Source: Siminovitchia terrae
GTDB lineage: Bacteria; Bacillota; Bacilli; Bacillales; Bacillaceae_C
Reading direction: 5' to 3'
Length of the DNA stretch: 64,000 nucleotides
Assembly (NCBI RefSeq): GCF_003605405.2
Contig: NZ_QYTW02000015.1
Location: 53,308 to 117,307, forward strand
Shown: positions 27,711 to 36,970 of the stretch, piece after piece
Numbering within the stretch: the stretch's first letter is position 1
How the letters are laid out: each line of letters begins with the position of its first letter
Translations under genes and position numbers: made by a program
Notes under the pieces: generated by a model
The model's input: the letters and a program-made list of their open reading frames with translations, nothing else
The model's database searches: none
What the model was told of the DNA's origin: nothing

Positions 27711-30095
27711 TCAGTTTCTTAATGGCTTCCCTTTGACAAGCATATGTTGCATGCGCTGCTGTGATTTCGGCTCAGCTACAAGACTCAGGAATGCTTCCTT
27801 TTCAAGATCTAGTAAATACTGCTCATCCACCATTGTTCCGTAAGGGACTTTTCCGCCTGCAATCACATACGCCAATTTTTTTGCTATTTTCATATCATGC
27901 TCAGAAATATAGCCTGACAGTTTCATTGCTTCTGCACCAAGCAGCAATGCGGCGTATCCAGTCTCTCCTGTAACCGGGATCTTTTCTCTCACCGGTGGTT
28001 TATATCCTTGTTCATGTAAGGACAAAACAGCCTGTTTCGCATCGTAAATGAGATGATCTCCATTGACAGATATCCCATCCGCTTGATTCAAAAAGTTATT
28101 TTCCACCGCTTCTTCAGCTGAAGTGGACACTTTTGCCATAGCGATTGTTTCAAACACTTTGTTCGCCACTTGCTGCAAATTAAACTCCACGTTATTATCC
28201 ATACTCTTTAATGTTTTTATATAAAGCTCTTTATTACCGCCGCCCCCTGGAATGAGCCCGACACCTGTTTCAACAAGACCCATATATGTTTCCATGGACG
28301 CCTGGATGTGCGCAGAAGGAAGGCAAACCTCTGATCCTCCGCCAAGCGTCATGCCGAATGGCGCGGTCACAACTGGCTTTTCACTATATTTGATTTTCAT
28401 CATCGCCTGCTGGAACTGCCGGACGACCATATCCACTTCGAAAATGTCATCATCCTGGGCTGCCATTAATATCATGGCAATATTTGCTCCCACACAGAAG
28501 TTCTTCCCTTGGTTTCCAATGATAAGCCCTTTGTAGTTCCTTTCTGTTTCTTCAATGGCATAATTGAGCATTTGAATGATATCAAAACCGATCGCATTGC
28601 TTTTTGAATGGAATTCAAGCAAAAGCACTTCGTCTCCGACATCTATGACACTTGCTCCTGAATTTTTCTTTAACACTTTCCCCTGCTTTTTCAAAAGCTT
28701 CAAATCTATTACTTTAGGATTCTTTGGAATTTCTTTATATTCACCATTTGAAAAATAATACTCGATTCCGTCGACTTCCTTATAAAAAGAAGTATGGCCG
28801 CCATCAAGCATATCCTTCACCCAGCCAGGGACCTTAATTCCTTCCTGTTCCATTTTTGCAACAGAATTCTCCAATCCGATGGCATCCCAGGTTTCAAAAG
28901 GTCCTAGCTCCCAACCGAATCCCCATTTCATCGCCTGGTCAATGGCAACAATGTCATCTGCGATTTCACCGAGAAGCTCAGCAGAAATTGCCAGTACTGG
29001 CGCAGTAATATTCCAAAGTAGCTTCCCTGCCGGATCTTCCGAATACATAAGCGCTTTCATTTTCCGCTTTGTTCCCTTTTCCTGTTTTGCCAATTCCAGT
29101 CCAGGTGTTTTAAACTTCTTCCGCGGTTCATATTCGAAAGTCTCAGGATTGAGCTGCAGGATCTCTTTTCCTTTTTTTACATAAAAACCTTGCCCAGACT
29201 TGCTTCCAAGCCAGCCTTTTTCACGCATTTTGTTCATAAAACCTGGAACCTCAAACACTTCTTTCTCTTCGCCATCCACCAGTTCATACACGTTGTTAGC
29301 GACATGAATGAAGGTATCAAGACCAACGACATCGAGTGTTCTGAACGTGGCACTTTTCGGCCTCCCAATCAATGTACCTGTGATGGAATCCACTTCACCA
29401 ATGCTGTATCCACCTTTTAACATTTCTCTGACAGCTATGAGAAGGCCATATGTCCCGATGCGGTTCGCAATGAAATTCGGTGTATCTTTGGCAACGACGA
29501 CACCCTTACCCAGCACATCTTCCCCGAACCTTTTCATAAACTCGAGCACTTCAGGAGCAGTTTTTTGTGTCGGAATGACTTCCAATAGCTTTAGATAGCG
29601 TGGTGGATTGAAAAAGTGAGTTCCAAGAAAATGCTTTTGGAAATCATCGGACCTTCCTTCAGACATGGCTTCAACAGAAATACCTGAAGTGTTGGAACTG
29701 ATGATTGAACCTTTTTTTCTACAATGATCGATCTGTTCAAACACTTTCTGTTTCACTTCAAGATTTTCAACCACTACTTCAATGACCCAATCCACATCTT
29801 TTAGTTGATCCAAATCATCTTCGAGGTTTCCGGCTGTAATCAGATTCAAGTTTTTCTTACTTGCAAGAGGTGCCGGCTTTTGCTTCAACAATCTTTTCAA
29901 AGCTTCTTCCGTATTCCTGTTTCGCACTTCCCTGTCTTCCAGCGTAAGCCCTTTTGCCTTCTCTCTTGCTGTCAGCTCCTTTGGAACAATATCCAGGAGC
30001 AGAGTGGGAATCCCAACGTTAGCCAAGTGTGCAGCTATGCCGGAGCCCATGACTCCTGAACCAAGGACTGCCGCCTTTCGAATTCGAAATGACAA
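27711..30095 (-). CDS. fadN: 3-hydroxyacyl-CoA dehydrogenase / enoyl-CoA hydratase FadN
   Basis: 794-residue bifunctional beta-oxidation enzyme. The N-terminal hydroxyacyl-CoA dehydrogenase has the NAD motif VLGSGVMGSGIAAHLANVG, the HFFNPPRYLKLLEVI signature and a C-terminal dimer region. The last 300 residues form the crotonase-type hydratase (GNQGKNFCVGANIAMI; FGMTLGGGSEVCL). This order is the reverse of FadB, as in FadN. Start is TTG, seven or eight bases after AAGGAGG; longer in-frame starts lie upstream of the FadR site and lack ribosome sites. First gene of the fadNAE operon. Confidence 0.95.
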   Translation of the reverse strand: MSFRIRKAAVLGSGVMGSGIAAHLANVGIPTLLLDIVPKELTAREKAKGLTLEDREVRNRNTEEALKRLLKQKPAPLASKKNLNLITAGNLEDDLDQLKDVDWVIEVVVENLEVKQKVFEQIDHCRKKGSIISSNTSGISVEAMSEGRSDDFQKHFLGTHFFNPPRYLKLLEVIPTQKTAPEVLEFMKRFGEDVLGKGVVVAKDTPNFIANRIGTYGLLIAVREMLKGGYSIGEVDSITGTLIGRPKSATFRTLDVVGLDTFIHVANNVYELVDGEEKEVFEVPGFMNKMREKGWLGSKSGQGFYVKKGKEILQLNPETFEYEPRKKFKTPGLELAKQEKGTKRKMKALMYSEDPAGKLLWNITAPVLAISAELLGEIADDIVAIDQAMKWGFGWELGPFETWDAIGLENSVAKMEQEGIKVPGWVKDMLDGGHTSFYKEVDGIEYYFSNGEYKEIPKNPKVIDLKLLKKQGKVLKKNSGASVIDVGDEVLLLEFHSKSNAIGFDIIQMLNYAIEETERNYKGLIIGNQGKNFCVGANIAMILMAAQDDDIFEVDMVVRQFQQAMMKIKYSEKPVVTAPFGMTLGGGSEVCLPSAHIQASMETYMGLVETGVGLIPGGGGNKELYIKTLKSMDNNVEFNLQQVANKVFETIAMAKVSTSAEEAVENNFLNQADGISVNGDHLIYDAKQAVLSLHEQGYKPPVREKIPVTGETGYAALLLGAEAMKLSGYISEHDMKIAKKLAYVIAGGKVPYGTMVDEQYLLDLEKEAFLSLVAEPKSQQRMQHMLVKGKPLRN

Positions 30096-30118
30096 TGCAA
30101 TTTCCTCCTTTTGAACTT

Positions 30119-30136
30119 TGAATGAACACTCATTCA
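30119..30136. promoter_or_regulatory. FadR operator before fadN
   Basis: TGAATGAACACTCATTCA, a perfect 7-4-7 palindrome matching the Bacillus FadR (YsiA) consensus TGAATGA-N4-TCATTCA. It lies between the promoter and the start codon. A second half-site, ATGAATGA, occurs at about 30159. Confidence 0.85.
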
Positions 30137-30186
30137 TTTTGTCTTTAAAAAAAAGCTCATGAATGAAATGAGTCCTGTTAACTATT

Positions 30187-30215
30187 AATATAACGGAATT
30201 GAAAGATTTTCGCAA
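30187..30215 (-). promoter_or_regulatory. fadNAE promoter
   Basis: Minus-strand TTGCGA, 17 bases, TATATT, with the start of transcription expected near 30180. The FadR palindrome then lies in the transcribed leader, where bound FadR would block elongation or initiation. Confidence 0.55.
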
Positions 30216-30285
30216 TCATTTCTAATTAAAAATTCAAAAAATATTGTTTGGATACTTTGTCTACATTGTAGATATACACCGCAAC

Positions 30286-31203
30286 TCACTTTTTAAACAT
30301 TCCTTTTAAAATAAAGGAGACGTTGGCCGGCCGCTCAGCAAGCCTTCGCATGAAATAACCATACCAATCGGTTCCATATGGGACATAGACCCGCATCGTA
30401 TAACCTTCTTTTGCAAGCTCCAGTTGGCGTTCACTCCGGATGCCATATAGCATTTGAAACTCGAACTGATTATTCGGGATGTCATTGTCTTTTACAAATT
30501 GCTTCGTGAATTCAATTATAGCATCGTCATGTGTAGCCACTGCCGTATAATGTCCATGCAAAAGATGCATTTGAATCATTTTTTTATAATTCTCGTCAAC
30601 GTCCGATTTGTCAGGAAAAGCAACTTCGGATGACTCCTTATACGCTCCTTTGACGAGTCGCAGATTGGGTGCGTACGCATCTAGCTCTTTCATATCTTCA
30701 AATGTACGGAAAAGATAAGCTTGGATGACAGTTCCGATATTGTCGTATTCACGACTGAGCTGTTTGAAAATCTGAAGAGTTTTTTCACACCGCTCATAAT
30801 CTTCCATATCAATGGTGACAAATACCTTATTCTTATTTGCAGCGTCCATGATCTCCCTCATATTGGCCATGACAAAGTCATCGGAAATATCCATTCCCAT
30901 CGACGTAAGCTTAAGAGACATTTGCGAATCAAGTTTTTCACGCCCAATTACCTCGATCGCATTAATGCAATTGTCCACCATGCGCCTCGCTTCCTTTTTG
31001 TTGTCAACGAATTCCCCCAAGTAATCAATCGTCACCTTCAACCCTTTTCTATTCAGCTCTTTGATGACAGCAACTGCCTGCTCAATTGTTTCACCAGCAA
31101 CAAATCTAGCTGCCCCGAATCGAAGGCCATATTTTTTCGCCGTCCTTGTAAGGAATTTATTTTTTGACAAAAACAAAAAGAAATTGCGCATTACCTTTTC
31201 CAT
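30286..31203 (-). CDS. fadM: proline dehydrogenase FadM (YusM)
   Basis: 305-residue FAD-dependent proline dehydrogenase, first step of proline catabolism. The TIM-barrel motifs are VTIDMEDYERCEKTLQIF, LRLVKGAYKESSEVAFPDK, ATHDDAIIEF, FEFQMLYGIRSERQ and YVPYGTDWYGYFMRRLAERP. It matches B. subtilis YusM (FadM), which also sits beside fadN; no pyrroline-5-carboxylate dehydrogenase gene is adjacent. ATG at 31203 after AAGGGGGC. It has its own start of transcription, separate from the fadN promoter downstream. Confidence 0.93.
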   Translation of the reverse strand: MEKVMRNFFLFLSKNKFLTRTAKKYGLRFGAARFVAGETIEQAVAVIKELNRKGLKVTIDYLGEFVDNKKEARRMVDNCINAIEVIGREKLDSQMSLKLTSMGMDISDDFVMANMREIMDAANKNKVFVTIDMEDYERCEKTLQIFKQLSREYDNIGTVIQAYLFRTFEDMKELDAYAPNLRLVKGAYKESSEVAFPDKSDVDENYKKMIQMHLLHGHYTAVATHDDAIIEFTKQFVKDNDIPNNQFEFQMLYGIRSERQLELAKEGYTMRVYVPYGTDWYGYFMRRLAERPANVSFILKGMFKK

Positions 31204-31346
31204 GAAATATGCCCCCTTAAGAACGTGAGTCTGAGTATCACCGCTATCCTATGCTATCTTCATTTTTGTTTAGCATTTGCATATTGCATGAATAAAAATC
31301 CTCCGCGCACACAAGCTATTTTTGTAAAGTCCAAGGAGGGAAAAAA

Positions 31347-31625
31347 ATGCAAAATCAGCAAATGAATCCACAGCAAATGCAAAATCAGCAGCAGCCAATG
31401 ATGCAACAGCCGCCGCATGTCATTACAACAAAAGATCTCTCTTATATTAATGATATGTTGGCGTGGAACCTGCTGGCAATGAAAAAAGCACATTTTTTTG
31501 CACAGCAGTGTCAAGACCAGTCAATCAAAATGGAAATTGAAAAATGCGGACAAATGCACCAGCGTCATTACGAAATGCTGCTAGCACACCTGCAGGAAAA
31601 ACAGCAGAACAACAAAATCATGTGA
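31347..31625 (+). CDS. yusN: spore coat protein YusN (Coat F domain)
   Basis: 92-residue spore coat protein. A Gln/Met/Pro-rich head (MQNQQMNPQQMQNQQQPM) is followed by a helical coat-F type domain with DLSYINDMLAWNLLAMKKAHFFAQQ and QMHQRHYEMLLAHLQ. Expected in the coat of the forespore, made in the mother cell. ATG after AAGGAGGG. Its neighbourhood beside fadM is conserved with B. subtilis. It forms a two-gene unit with the next coat gene, 22 bp downstream. Confidence 0.9.
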   Translation: MQNQQMNPQQMQNQQQPMMQQPPHVITTKDLSYINDMLAWNLLAMKKAHFFAQQCQDQSIKMEIEKCGQMHQRHYEMLLAHLQEKQQNNKIM

Positions 31626-31647
31626 TTGAAAGGAGACCGCCACTTAG

Positions 31648-31992
31648 ATGAATAACCAAAACCAACCGAGTCAAAAAATCCAAAACCCGGCCATGCAAGT
31701 TCCAAAGACACCGCAGATGAACGATCGAGATTTCATCAATGACATGCTGGCAACGGAAAAATATATGACAAACAGCTACGCGGTTGCTCTTCACGAAGCA
31801 AGCCACCAACACCTCCATGATGACTTGCTTACCATATTCAATGAAACCCAGCACGCACAGCGAAGCCTGTTTGAACACATGTTCAAAAACGGCTGGTATA
31901 CCTTCGATGCGGAGAGCGAGCAAAAAATCCAGCAATCTTACCAGCAGCACGCCGGATACTCGAATCAATTCCCTTATGGTGGGGTTCAATGA
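31648..31992 (+). CDS. CotF-like spore coat protein
   Basis: 114-residue coat-F family protein and likely paralogue of YusN: short low-complexity head, then MNDRDFINDMLATEKYMTNSYAVALHEASHQHLHDDLLTIFNE (as a region) and an aromatic tail ending QFPYGGVQ. Ribosome site GGAGA lies 11 bases before the ATG. Probably cotranscribed with yusN and ended by the terminator directly after it. Sporulation-specific promoter elements upstream of yusN could not be fixed by eye. Confidence 0.85.
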   Translation: MNNQNQPSQKIQNPAMQVPKTPQMNDRDFINDMLATEKYMTNSYAVALHEASHQHLHDDLLTIFNETQHAQRSLFEHMFKNGWYTFDAESEQKIQQSYQQHAGYSNQFPYGGVQ

Positions 31993-31998
31993 ATAAGG

Positions 31999-32028
31999 AA
32001 AGCAGACCTCGACGGGTCTGCTTTTTTT
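31999..32028 (+). terminator. terminator of the coat gene pair
   Basis: AAGCAGACC/GGGTCTGCTT stem with a five-base loop followed by TTTTTTT. Confidence 0.9.
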
Positions 32029-32185
32029 GATGGATCGATGAGGGAAGGTTGATTCGTAGAACCGTTCGACCAAACAGGTAGTTTGGAGATATACCTGAGA
32101 ATTGTACGCCTAGCCCATGAATTACACGAATTAACCTGCGAATTGAACGGATCCCTTTTTCAACAAACCGATTATTTTTCACGAT

Positions 32186-32380
32186 TTTAACTTCATTCAG
32201 CAGAAGTCTCCCACATCTGTAAGTGGTGAGATAAATGCCTATTGGTATTCCATTCAGTGGGGGTTCAAACCCCGGCTGAATAAAGTTAAAGCCTCCAGCG
32301 GATGCCACAGGTTTTCAGAGGAAATTTATCGAGCAGAGCTCGATAAAATCTGGGCGCAAATACTCCAAGGCGCATTTGAT
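32186..32380 (-). repeat. 190-bp hairpin repeat, copy E (minus orientation)
   Basis: The only copy in the window in inverted orientation. Full-length, with the GAGCTCT loop variant also seen in copy D. It ends 14 bp from the stop codon of the SSS symporter gene. Confidence 0.9.
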
Positions 32381-32394
32381 TACTTAGGGCCGGG

Positions 32395-33795
32395 TCAACC
32401 GACCTTCATACCAGCTTCATTATCCGCTTTTTTAGAGGGGATAAATGAAAGCAGTATGATTGTGACAAAACTTACCACTAAGCCGTAAATAATTGGTTCA
32501 GTAGCAGTGATTCCTAATATTGCCAAACCCCCAAGAATAACTGCTGCACTTAAAATAATGGAATAGAAGGCTGCACGCGCATTGACTTTCCTTGAGATTA
32601 AACCGAATATGACCGGAATGAATAGTGCACCTGACAATACCGCGTATGCCACGTCCAAGGCTACTAGTATATCTTGGATCCAAATGGCACAAACGATAGA
32701 GAAAACCCCAATTCCCACAGTTGTCATGCGGGAAACCTGGATAAAGTTTTTATCACTTATATTCGATTTAAAGAATCTTCTGACAATATCGTTAGATATG
32801 AGTGTTGAACAGGCAATGATTGATCCTGATGCTGTTGACATGATTGCGGCAGCAACACTCGCCAAAACGAGCCCCAGCACACCTGGAGGCAAAGAGATCA
32901 TAGCCATCTCGGCAAAGACATTCTGGCTATCTTCGATATTTGGCAGCACAATAAAAGCACACATTCCGATGATGGCCAAAACGATTGCGTAGGCATAGGC
33001 GTAGAGTCCAGCCGCCACTGTACCGTATTTAGATACTTTTGGAGTTTTTGCAGTGAACAACCGCTGCCACATATCTTGACCAACCATCATCCCAAGTGTA
33101 AACAAGATAAAATATTGAAAGATACGATCTCCGCCGATATTGCCAAGATCGAAAAAGCCGGAAGGCAAGCCCGTAGTTAGAGCACCAAAGCCACCAGCCT
33201 TGGAAAGACTGAGCGGAAGCATGAGAAGGAAAACACCTACAGTCATCACAACAAACTGAACAATATCAGTCATCGTAACAGACCACATTCCTCCAAGTAT
33301 CGTATATAAAAAGACAATTCCTCCGCCAACGATAATGCATAGTGCCAAGTTCCATCCCAACCATACATTCAGCAAGGAACCGATACCGATCATTTGAACG
33401 ACCGTCAACATCAATGTATAAATAGTAGCAACAATTGCACTGACCAATCTTGTCTCTTTGTTATATCGCTTTTCAAGCATTTCGCTAATTGTCAGCACTT
33501 TGAATTGGGATATTTTCTTTGTTAAAAAGATTCCGAGAAAGATTACTCCCGTACCAATTGCACCTACCATCCAAATTCCGGAAATTCCGAATTCATACCC
33601 CAACCTGGCTGTACCGATTGTTGATGCCCCGCCAAGTATAACAGCGGCCAAACAGCCGAGATACATGAATAAACTCAAATTCCGGCCAGCCACCAAATAC
33701 TCCTCCGAGTTCGTTGCCCGCCTTGCTCCATAAATCCCAACTCCAGCAATTACTGCAAAATAAAGAATAATGATAGCGATGTCAATTGTTCCCAA
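32395..33795 (-). CDS. sodium:solute symporter (SSS family)
   Basis: About 466-residue SSS transporter with some 13 hydrophobic segments; sodium-coupled uptake of an organic solute. Characteristic segments are GARRATNSEEYLVAGRNLS, ILGGASTIGTARLGYEFG and the VLASVAAAIMSTASGSIIACSTLISNDIVRR region that carries the sodium-site serine/threonine residues. The start is the TTG five bases after AAGGGGGA; an ATG six codons upstream lacks a ribosome site. It is downstream of a ureohydrolase and a hydroxyacid dehydrogenase on the same strand, so the substrate may be a guanidino compound or its product. A hairpin between it and the ureohydrolase may reduce its expression. Confidence 0.85.
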   Translation of the reverse strand: MGTIDIAIIILYFAVIAGVGIYGARRATNSEEYLVAGRNLSLFMYLGCLAAVILGGASTIGTARLGYEFGISGIWMVGAIGTGVIFLGIFLTKKISQFKVLTISEMLEKRYNKETRLVSAIVATIYTLMLTVVQMIGIGSLLNVWLGWNLALCIIVGGGIVFLYTILGGMWSVTMTDIVQFVVMTVGVFLLMLPLSLSKAGGFGALTTGLPSGFFDLGNIGGDRIFQYFILFTLGMMVGQDMWQRLFTAKTPKVSKYGTVAAGLYAYAYAIVLAIIGMCAFIVLPNIEDSQNVFAEMAMISLPPGVLGLVLASVAAAIMSTASGSIIACSTLISNDIVRRFFKSNISDKNFIQVSRMTTVGIGVFSIVCAIWIQDILVALDVAYAVLSGALFIPVIFGLISRKVNARAAFYSIILSAAVILGGLAILGITATEPIIYGLVVSFVTIILLSFIPSKKADNEAGMKVG

Positions 33796-33925
33796 GATAA
33801 TCCCCCTTTTCATTTACATAGATATTCTCTATATTATTCGCAATATTACGAAATATAGAATCGCTTCTGTCCGTTTAGAAATCACTGTTTCTTACCGAAT
33901 CAATAGCCAGCTTCTAACGTTTGGA

Positions 33926-33948
33926 GAAACCCGGCTTCATGCCGGGCA
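33926..33948 (-). terminator. hairpin between ureohydrolase and symporter genes
   Basis: GCCCGGC/GCCGGGTTTC on the minus strand: a GC-rich stem with a five-base loop followed by a short T-run. Probably a partial terminator. Confidence 0.55.
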
Positions 33949-33954
33949 CTCCAA

Positions 33955-34914
33955 CTACATATCCGTGACTGCTCTTTTTTTATTCAATGCAGCTAAACAC
34001 ATCATTTCAAACATGACGTTCGCTGCTAGTGCAGATGTAATCTCGCCATGATCGTAGGCAGGAAGGACTTCCACCACGTCAAACCCGATAAATGGAATAT
34101 CCGTCAATTGCCGCAAAATTTGAAAGGCTTCCCGCGGAAAAATACCATTGACCTCAGGCGTTCCTGTTCCTGGAGCAAAAGCTGGGTCAATGAAGTCCAC
34201 GTCAAAAGAAAGAAATACGCGTTGCCCCTGGACTCTATTTTTTATTGCAGAAATAAGTGAAGGTATCCCCATTTCCACCAATTCATCTGTTGTAATCACT
34301 TCAAACCCTAATTCTCTTGATTCGTCATATTCATTAAGACTGTTGATTGGCCCGCGCATCCCTACTTGAATAGAACGAGATGGATCAATCAACCCTTCTT
34401 CTACTGCCCGTCTAAAAGGGGTGCCGTGCGTATACTTTTGTCCAAAGTAGCTATCCACTGTATCTGTATGGGCATCAAAATGGAGTAATGAAACCGGTCC
34501 ATAATGTTTAGCAGCTGCCCGCAGCTCTCCCAAAGAAATCGAATGGTCCCCGCCCATAACAATCGGAACAATTTCTTTTTCATACATAGGCGACAGTACA
34601 TCCACCATATTTTCATATGTTTCCTGAATAAATCCCGGAACGATCGGGATATCTCCATAATCTACAGCGGAGACATAATCGAATATATTAATCTTGTGAT
34701 AATTGGAGGAACAGCGAACCAAAGATGAGAAGTTACGAATCGCTTGCGGCCCAAGCCTTGCTCCTGTGCGAAATGTTTGTCCAGTGTCAAAGGGAACACC
34801 AACAACTGCCACATCCACTTCATCTAAAGTTTTCACGTGGGGTAACCTCATAAAAGTACTGATTCCGCTAAAACGCGGCTGTGAAAATGTTGGATCTTGT
34901 TTATACTTCACCAT
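33955..34914 (-). CDS. ureohydrolase (agmatinase/guanidinobutyrase family), paralogue 1
   Basis: 319-residue arginase-fold enzyme that hydrolyses a guanidino group to urea plus an amine. All metal ligands are present: His124 in GGDHS, Asp147/His149/Asp151 in HFDAHTD, Asp238/Asp240 in SFDVDFIDPAF. The APGTGTPEVNG loop is typical of the guanidinobutyrase/guanidinopropionase/agmatinase group. It lies 21 bp after the D-2-hydroxyacid dehydrogenase gene and before the SSS symporter. A second, gap-free paralogue of equal length lies at 43195. Which guanidino compound each uses is not readable; annotation as agmatinase alone would be too narrow. Confidence 0.85.
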   Translation of the reverse strand: MVKYKQDPTFSQPRFSGISTFMRLPHVKTLDEVDVAVVGVPFDTGQTFRTGARLGPQAIRNFSSLVRCSSNYHKINIFDYVSAVDYGDIPIVPGFIQETYENMVDVLSPMYEKEIVPIVMGGDHSISLGELRAAAKHYGPVSLLHFDAHTDTVDSYFGQKYTHGTPFRRAVEEGLIDPSRSIQVGMRGPINSLNEYDESRELGFEVITTDELVEMGIPSLISAIKNRVQGQRVFLSFDVDFIDPAFAPGTGTPEVNGIFPREAFQILRQLTDIPFIGFDVVEVLPAYDHGEITSALAANVMFEMMCLAALNKKRAVTDM

Positions 34915-34935
34915 GCTTTCTCCCTTTCTTTTTGT

Positions 34936-35886
34936 TCAATTAAAAGTAACTTTATTTACCATGTTATCAAGTTGCCTCTTTTGATAACACTTGTAGTTAT
35001 CAAGGAATAGGTTGATTGCCCGATTCATATACATCTTCGTCCTGGCAGAAGCATGCGGAGTAACAAGCACGTTTTCCATTGACCAAAAAGGGTGCCCTGT
35101 CTTAAGCGGCTCCTCTTTAAATACGTCTAAGGCGGCTCCTCCTATTTTTCCTGCTTTCAGAGCTTTTAATAAATCCTCTTCAATGACCAAGTCTCCCCTG
35201 CCTACATTTATAAAAATCACCTGATCTTTCATTAAGCTGATGATTTCTTGGCCTATTAAATGGATTGTTTCCTTCGTTGATGGAAGGATACAGCAAATAT
35301 AATCACATAACGGAACCATTTCTTTTAATTGATCTATTTTATATACTTGGTCGAATTCAGCCGGACGGCGTCCGCTGCGATTCACACCAATGACATTCAT
35401 TCCAAATACTTTTGCTTTTTCAGCGATATCGCTTCCAATTGAACCGGTTCCAAGAATACCTAGAGTTTTTCCGTAAACTTCGAACATTTCTTGAGTGTAT
35501 GACCAACTCATTTGATCTTGTAATTTACGAAACTCTGTAATTCTTTTTGCAAAATGCAGGATGGCACCAAGCACATATTCGCTGATTGGAATAGCATGAA
35601 TTCCTTTGGAGGAAGTAACAAGAATATCCCTATCTTTGATCACACTTTGTGGCAATTGTTCCGTTCCACTGCTCAATACGTGAATCCACTTTAAATTCGG
35701 CAGCTGCTCTAATTCTTCAGCATTAACTTCATCATCAAAATTTCCGTAGGTTAAAAGATATTTTGTCTCATATTTTTCAGAGGATTTAAGCATCTGAATT
35801 TTCTTTTGAACTACTTTACAACCCGTTTCTTTTATCACCTTCTTTATTATTTCATTGGATATATCAGAAGTTGTGCAAACAATCAC
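34936..35886 (-). CDS. D-2-hydroxyacid dehydrogenase (NAD-dependent)
   Basis: 316-residue member of the D-isomer-specific 2-hydroxyacid dehydrogenases. The NAD motif is GILGTGSIGSDIAEKAKVFG, and the catalytic triad is visible as Arg in NVGRGDLV, Glu in FKEEPL and His in VTPHASART. It reduces a 2-keto acid or oxidises a D-2-hydroxyacid. GTG start after AAGGGGGTAATCGG. It is the first gene after the divergent LysR regulator and leads into the ureohydrolase, suggesting that the substrate is a deaminated, guanidino-bearing keto acid; this is inference. Confidence 0.85.
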   Translation of the reverse strand: MIVCTTSDISNEIIKKVIKETGCKVVQKKIQMLKSSEKYETKYLLTYGNFDDEVNAEELEQLPNLKWIHVLSSGTEQLPQSVIKDRDILVTSSKGIHAIPISEYVLGAILHFAKRITEFRKLQDQMSWSYTQEMFEVYGKTLGILGTGSIGSDIAEKAKVFGMNVIGVNRSGRRPAEFDQVYKIDQLKEMVPLCDYICCILPSTKETIHLIGQEIISLMKDQVIFINVGRGDLVIEEDLLKALKAGKIGGAALDVFKEEPLKTGHPFWSMENVLVTPHASARTKMYMNRAINLFLDNYKCYQKRQLDNMVNKVTFN

Positions 35887-36041
35887 CCGATTACCCCCTT
35901 CTTTTTAAAAATAGCATGAGAATTTTCTGTTGAGAAATCGAGATTACTTATCGTATGCATAGCATCTTTCGATACTTCACCTTCTGAATCTTGGCAACTA
36001 TGATAATATGATATAAAGATAGAAATATAGGAGAGGTTTCA

Positions 36042-36929
36042 ATGGAACTAAGGAACTTAAAAACGTTTCAAGTAGTAGCAGAATGTCTAAACTTTACAAA
36101 AGCTGCGGAAAAGTTAAATTTTACGCAGCCCACGGTGACGGCCCAAATTCAATCGCTTGAAAGGGAATTAAATCAATTATTATTCTTTCGAGCTGGCAGA
36201 AAAAACCATTTGACCCCCGCAGGAAAACTGTTGAAAAAATACACCGATGACCTTTTCCATATAGTGGACGAAATGGAAGCTGCTTTTCTAGAGCTTGAAA
36301 AGCCACATGGCTACCTTAAAGTTGCTGCACCTGAATATTATTGCATCAACTACTTTCCTATAGTTGTTTCTGAATTTTTAAAGACATTTCCTGATGTGCA
36401 TATTAATTTAATTTCATGTAATAGTGACGATGTTTTAAAAGGTGTTGCAACCAATACTTACGATTTGGGTATCATTGCTGGTGAAGTTTCAAAAAGCGAC
36501 ATTAACAACATCATCTTGGATGAAGAAGAGCTTTTGTTAGTTATTTCGAAGAATATATTTGAGCAAGATGAAATTAATCATATATTAAATACACTTCCCT
36601 TTATCAGGTTTAGAATTGGAGTTAACTTTCAGTCGGTGATTAATCAATATATACAACAATCCAATTTTTCCCCAAGAAAAGTTATTGAGATTGGAAGTGA
36701 AGAAGCTATTAAGCGGGCTGTATTAAATGGTACGGGCTATGGACTGCTCTCCAGTAATCTGATAAAAAAAGAAATTCAAAGCGGAGAACTCACACCTATT
36801 CAATTGACGAATCAAAAAATCAGCTTTAAAACTTCCCTAATTTATTTAAAGAAAAACGAAGAAAAGGGTGTACTTAAATCTTTCAGCGACGTAATTGAAT
36901 CTTTATGGACAAAAGCGGATACAATATAA
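36042..36929 (+). CDS. LysR-family regulator
   Basis: 295-residue LysR protein: winged HTH in residues 1-60 (FQVVAECLNFTKAAEKLNFTQPTVTAQIQSLERELNQLLFFR) and a periplasmic-binding-like effector domain (residues 90-290). It is divergent from the D-2-hydroxyacid dehydrogenase gene with 155 bp between, the usual arrangement for a regulator and its target. It probably activates the dehydrogenase-ureohydrolase(-symporter) genes in response to a pathway intermediate. ATG after GGAGAGG. Operator sites could not be fixed by eye. Confidence 0.88.
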   Translation: MELRNLKTFQVVAECLNFTKAAEKLNFTQPTVTAQIQSLERELNQLLFFRAGRKNHLTPAGKLLKKYTDDLFHIVDEMEAAFLELEKPHGYLKVAAPEYYCINYFPIVVSEFLKTFPDVHINLISCNSDDVLKGVATNTYDLGIIAGEVSKSDINNIILDEEELLLVISKNIFEQDEINHILNTLPFIRFRIGVNFQSVINQYIQQSNFSPRKVIEIGSEEAIKRAVLNGTGYGLLSSNLIKKEIQSGELTPIQLTNQKISFKTSLIYLKKNEEKGVLKSFSDVIESLWTKADTI

Positions 36930-36970
36930 AACTCAACAATGCATCAGCACTGTTGAGTTTTCGCTTTTTT
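36929..36970. terminator. bidirectional terminator between lysR and aldehyde dehydrogenase
   Basis: ACTCAACA/TGTTGAGT stem with a 12-base loop, AAA on the left, TTTT and a later T6 run on the right. Lies between convergent genes. Confidence 0.8.

Noticed and set aside
31883..32308. Minus-strand 141-codon frame across the coat gene end and repeat E
   Set aside because: It is made of the antisense of the coat gene tail, a terminator and the repeat; no ribosome site.
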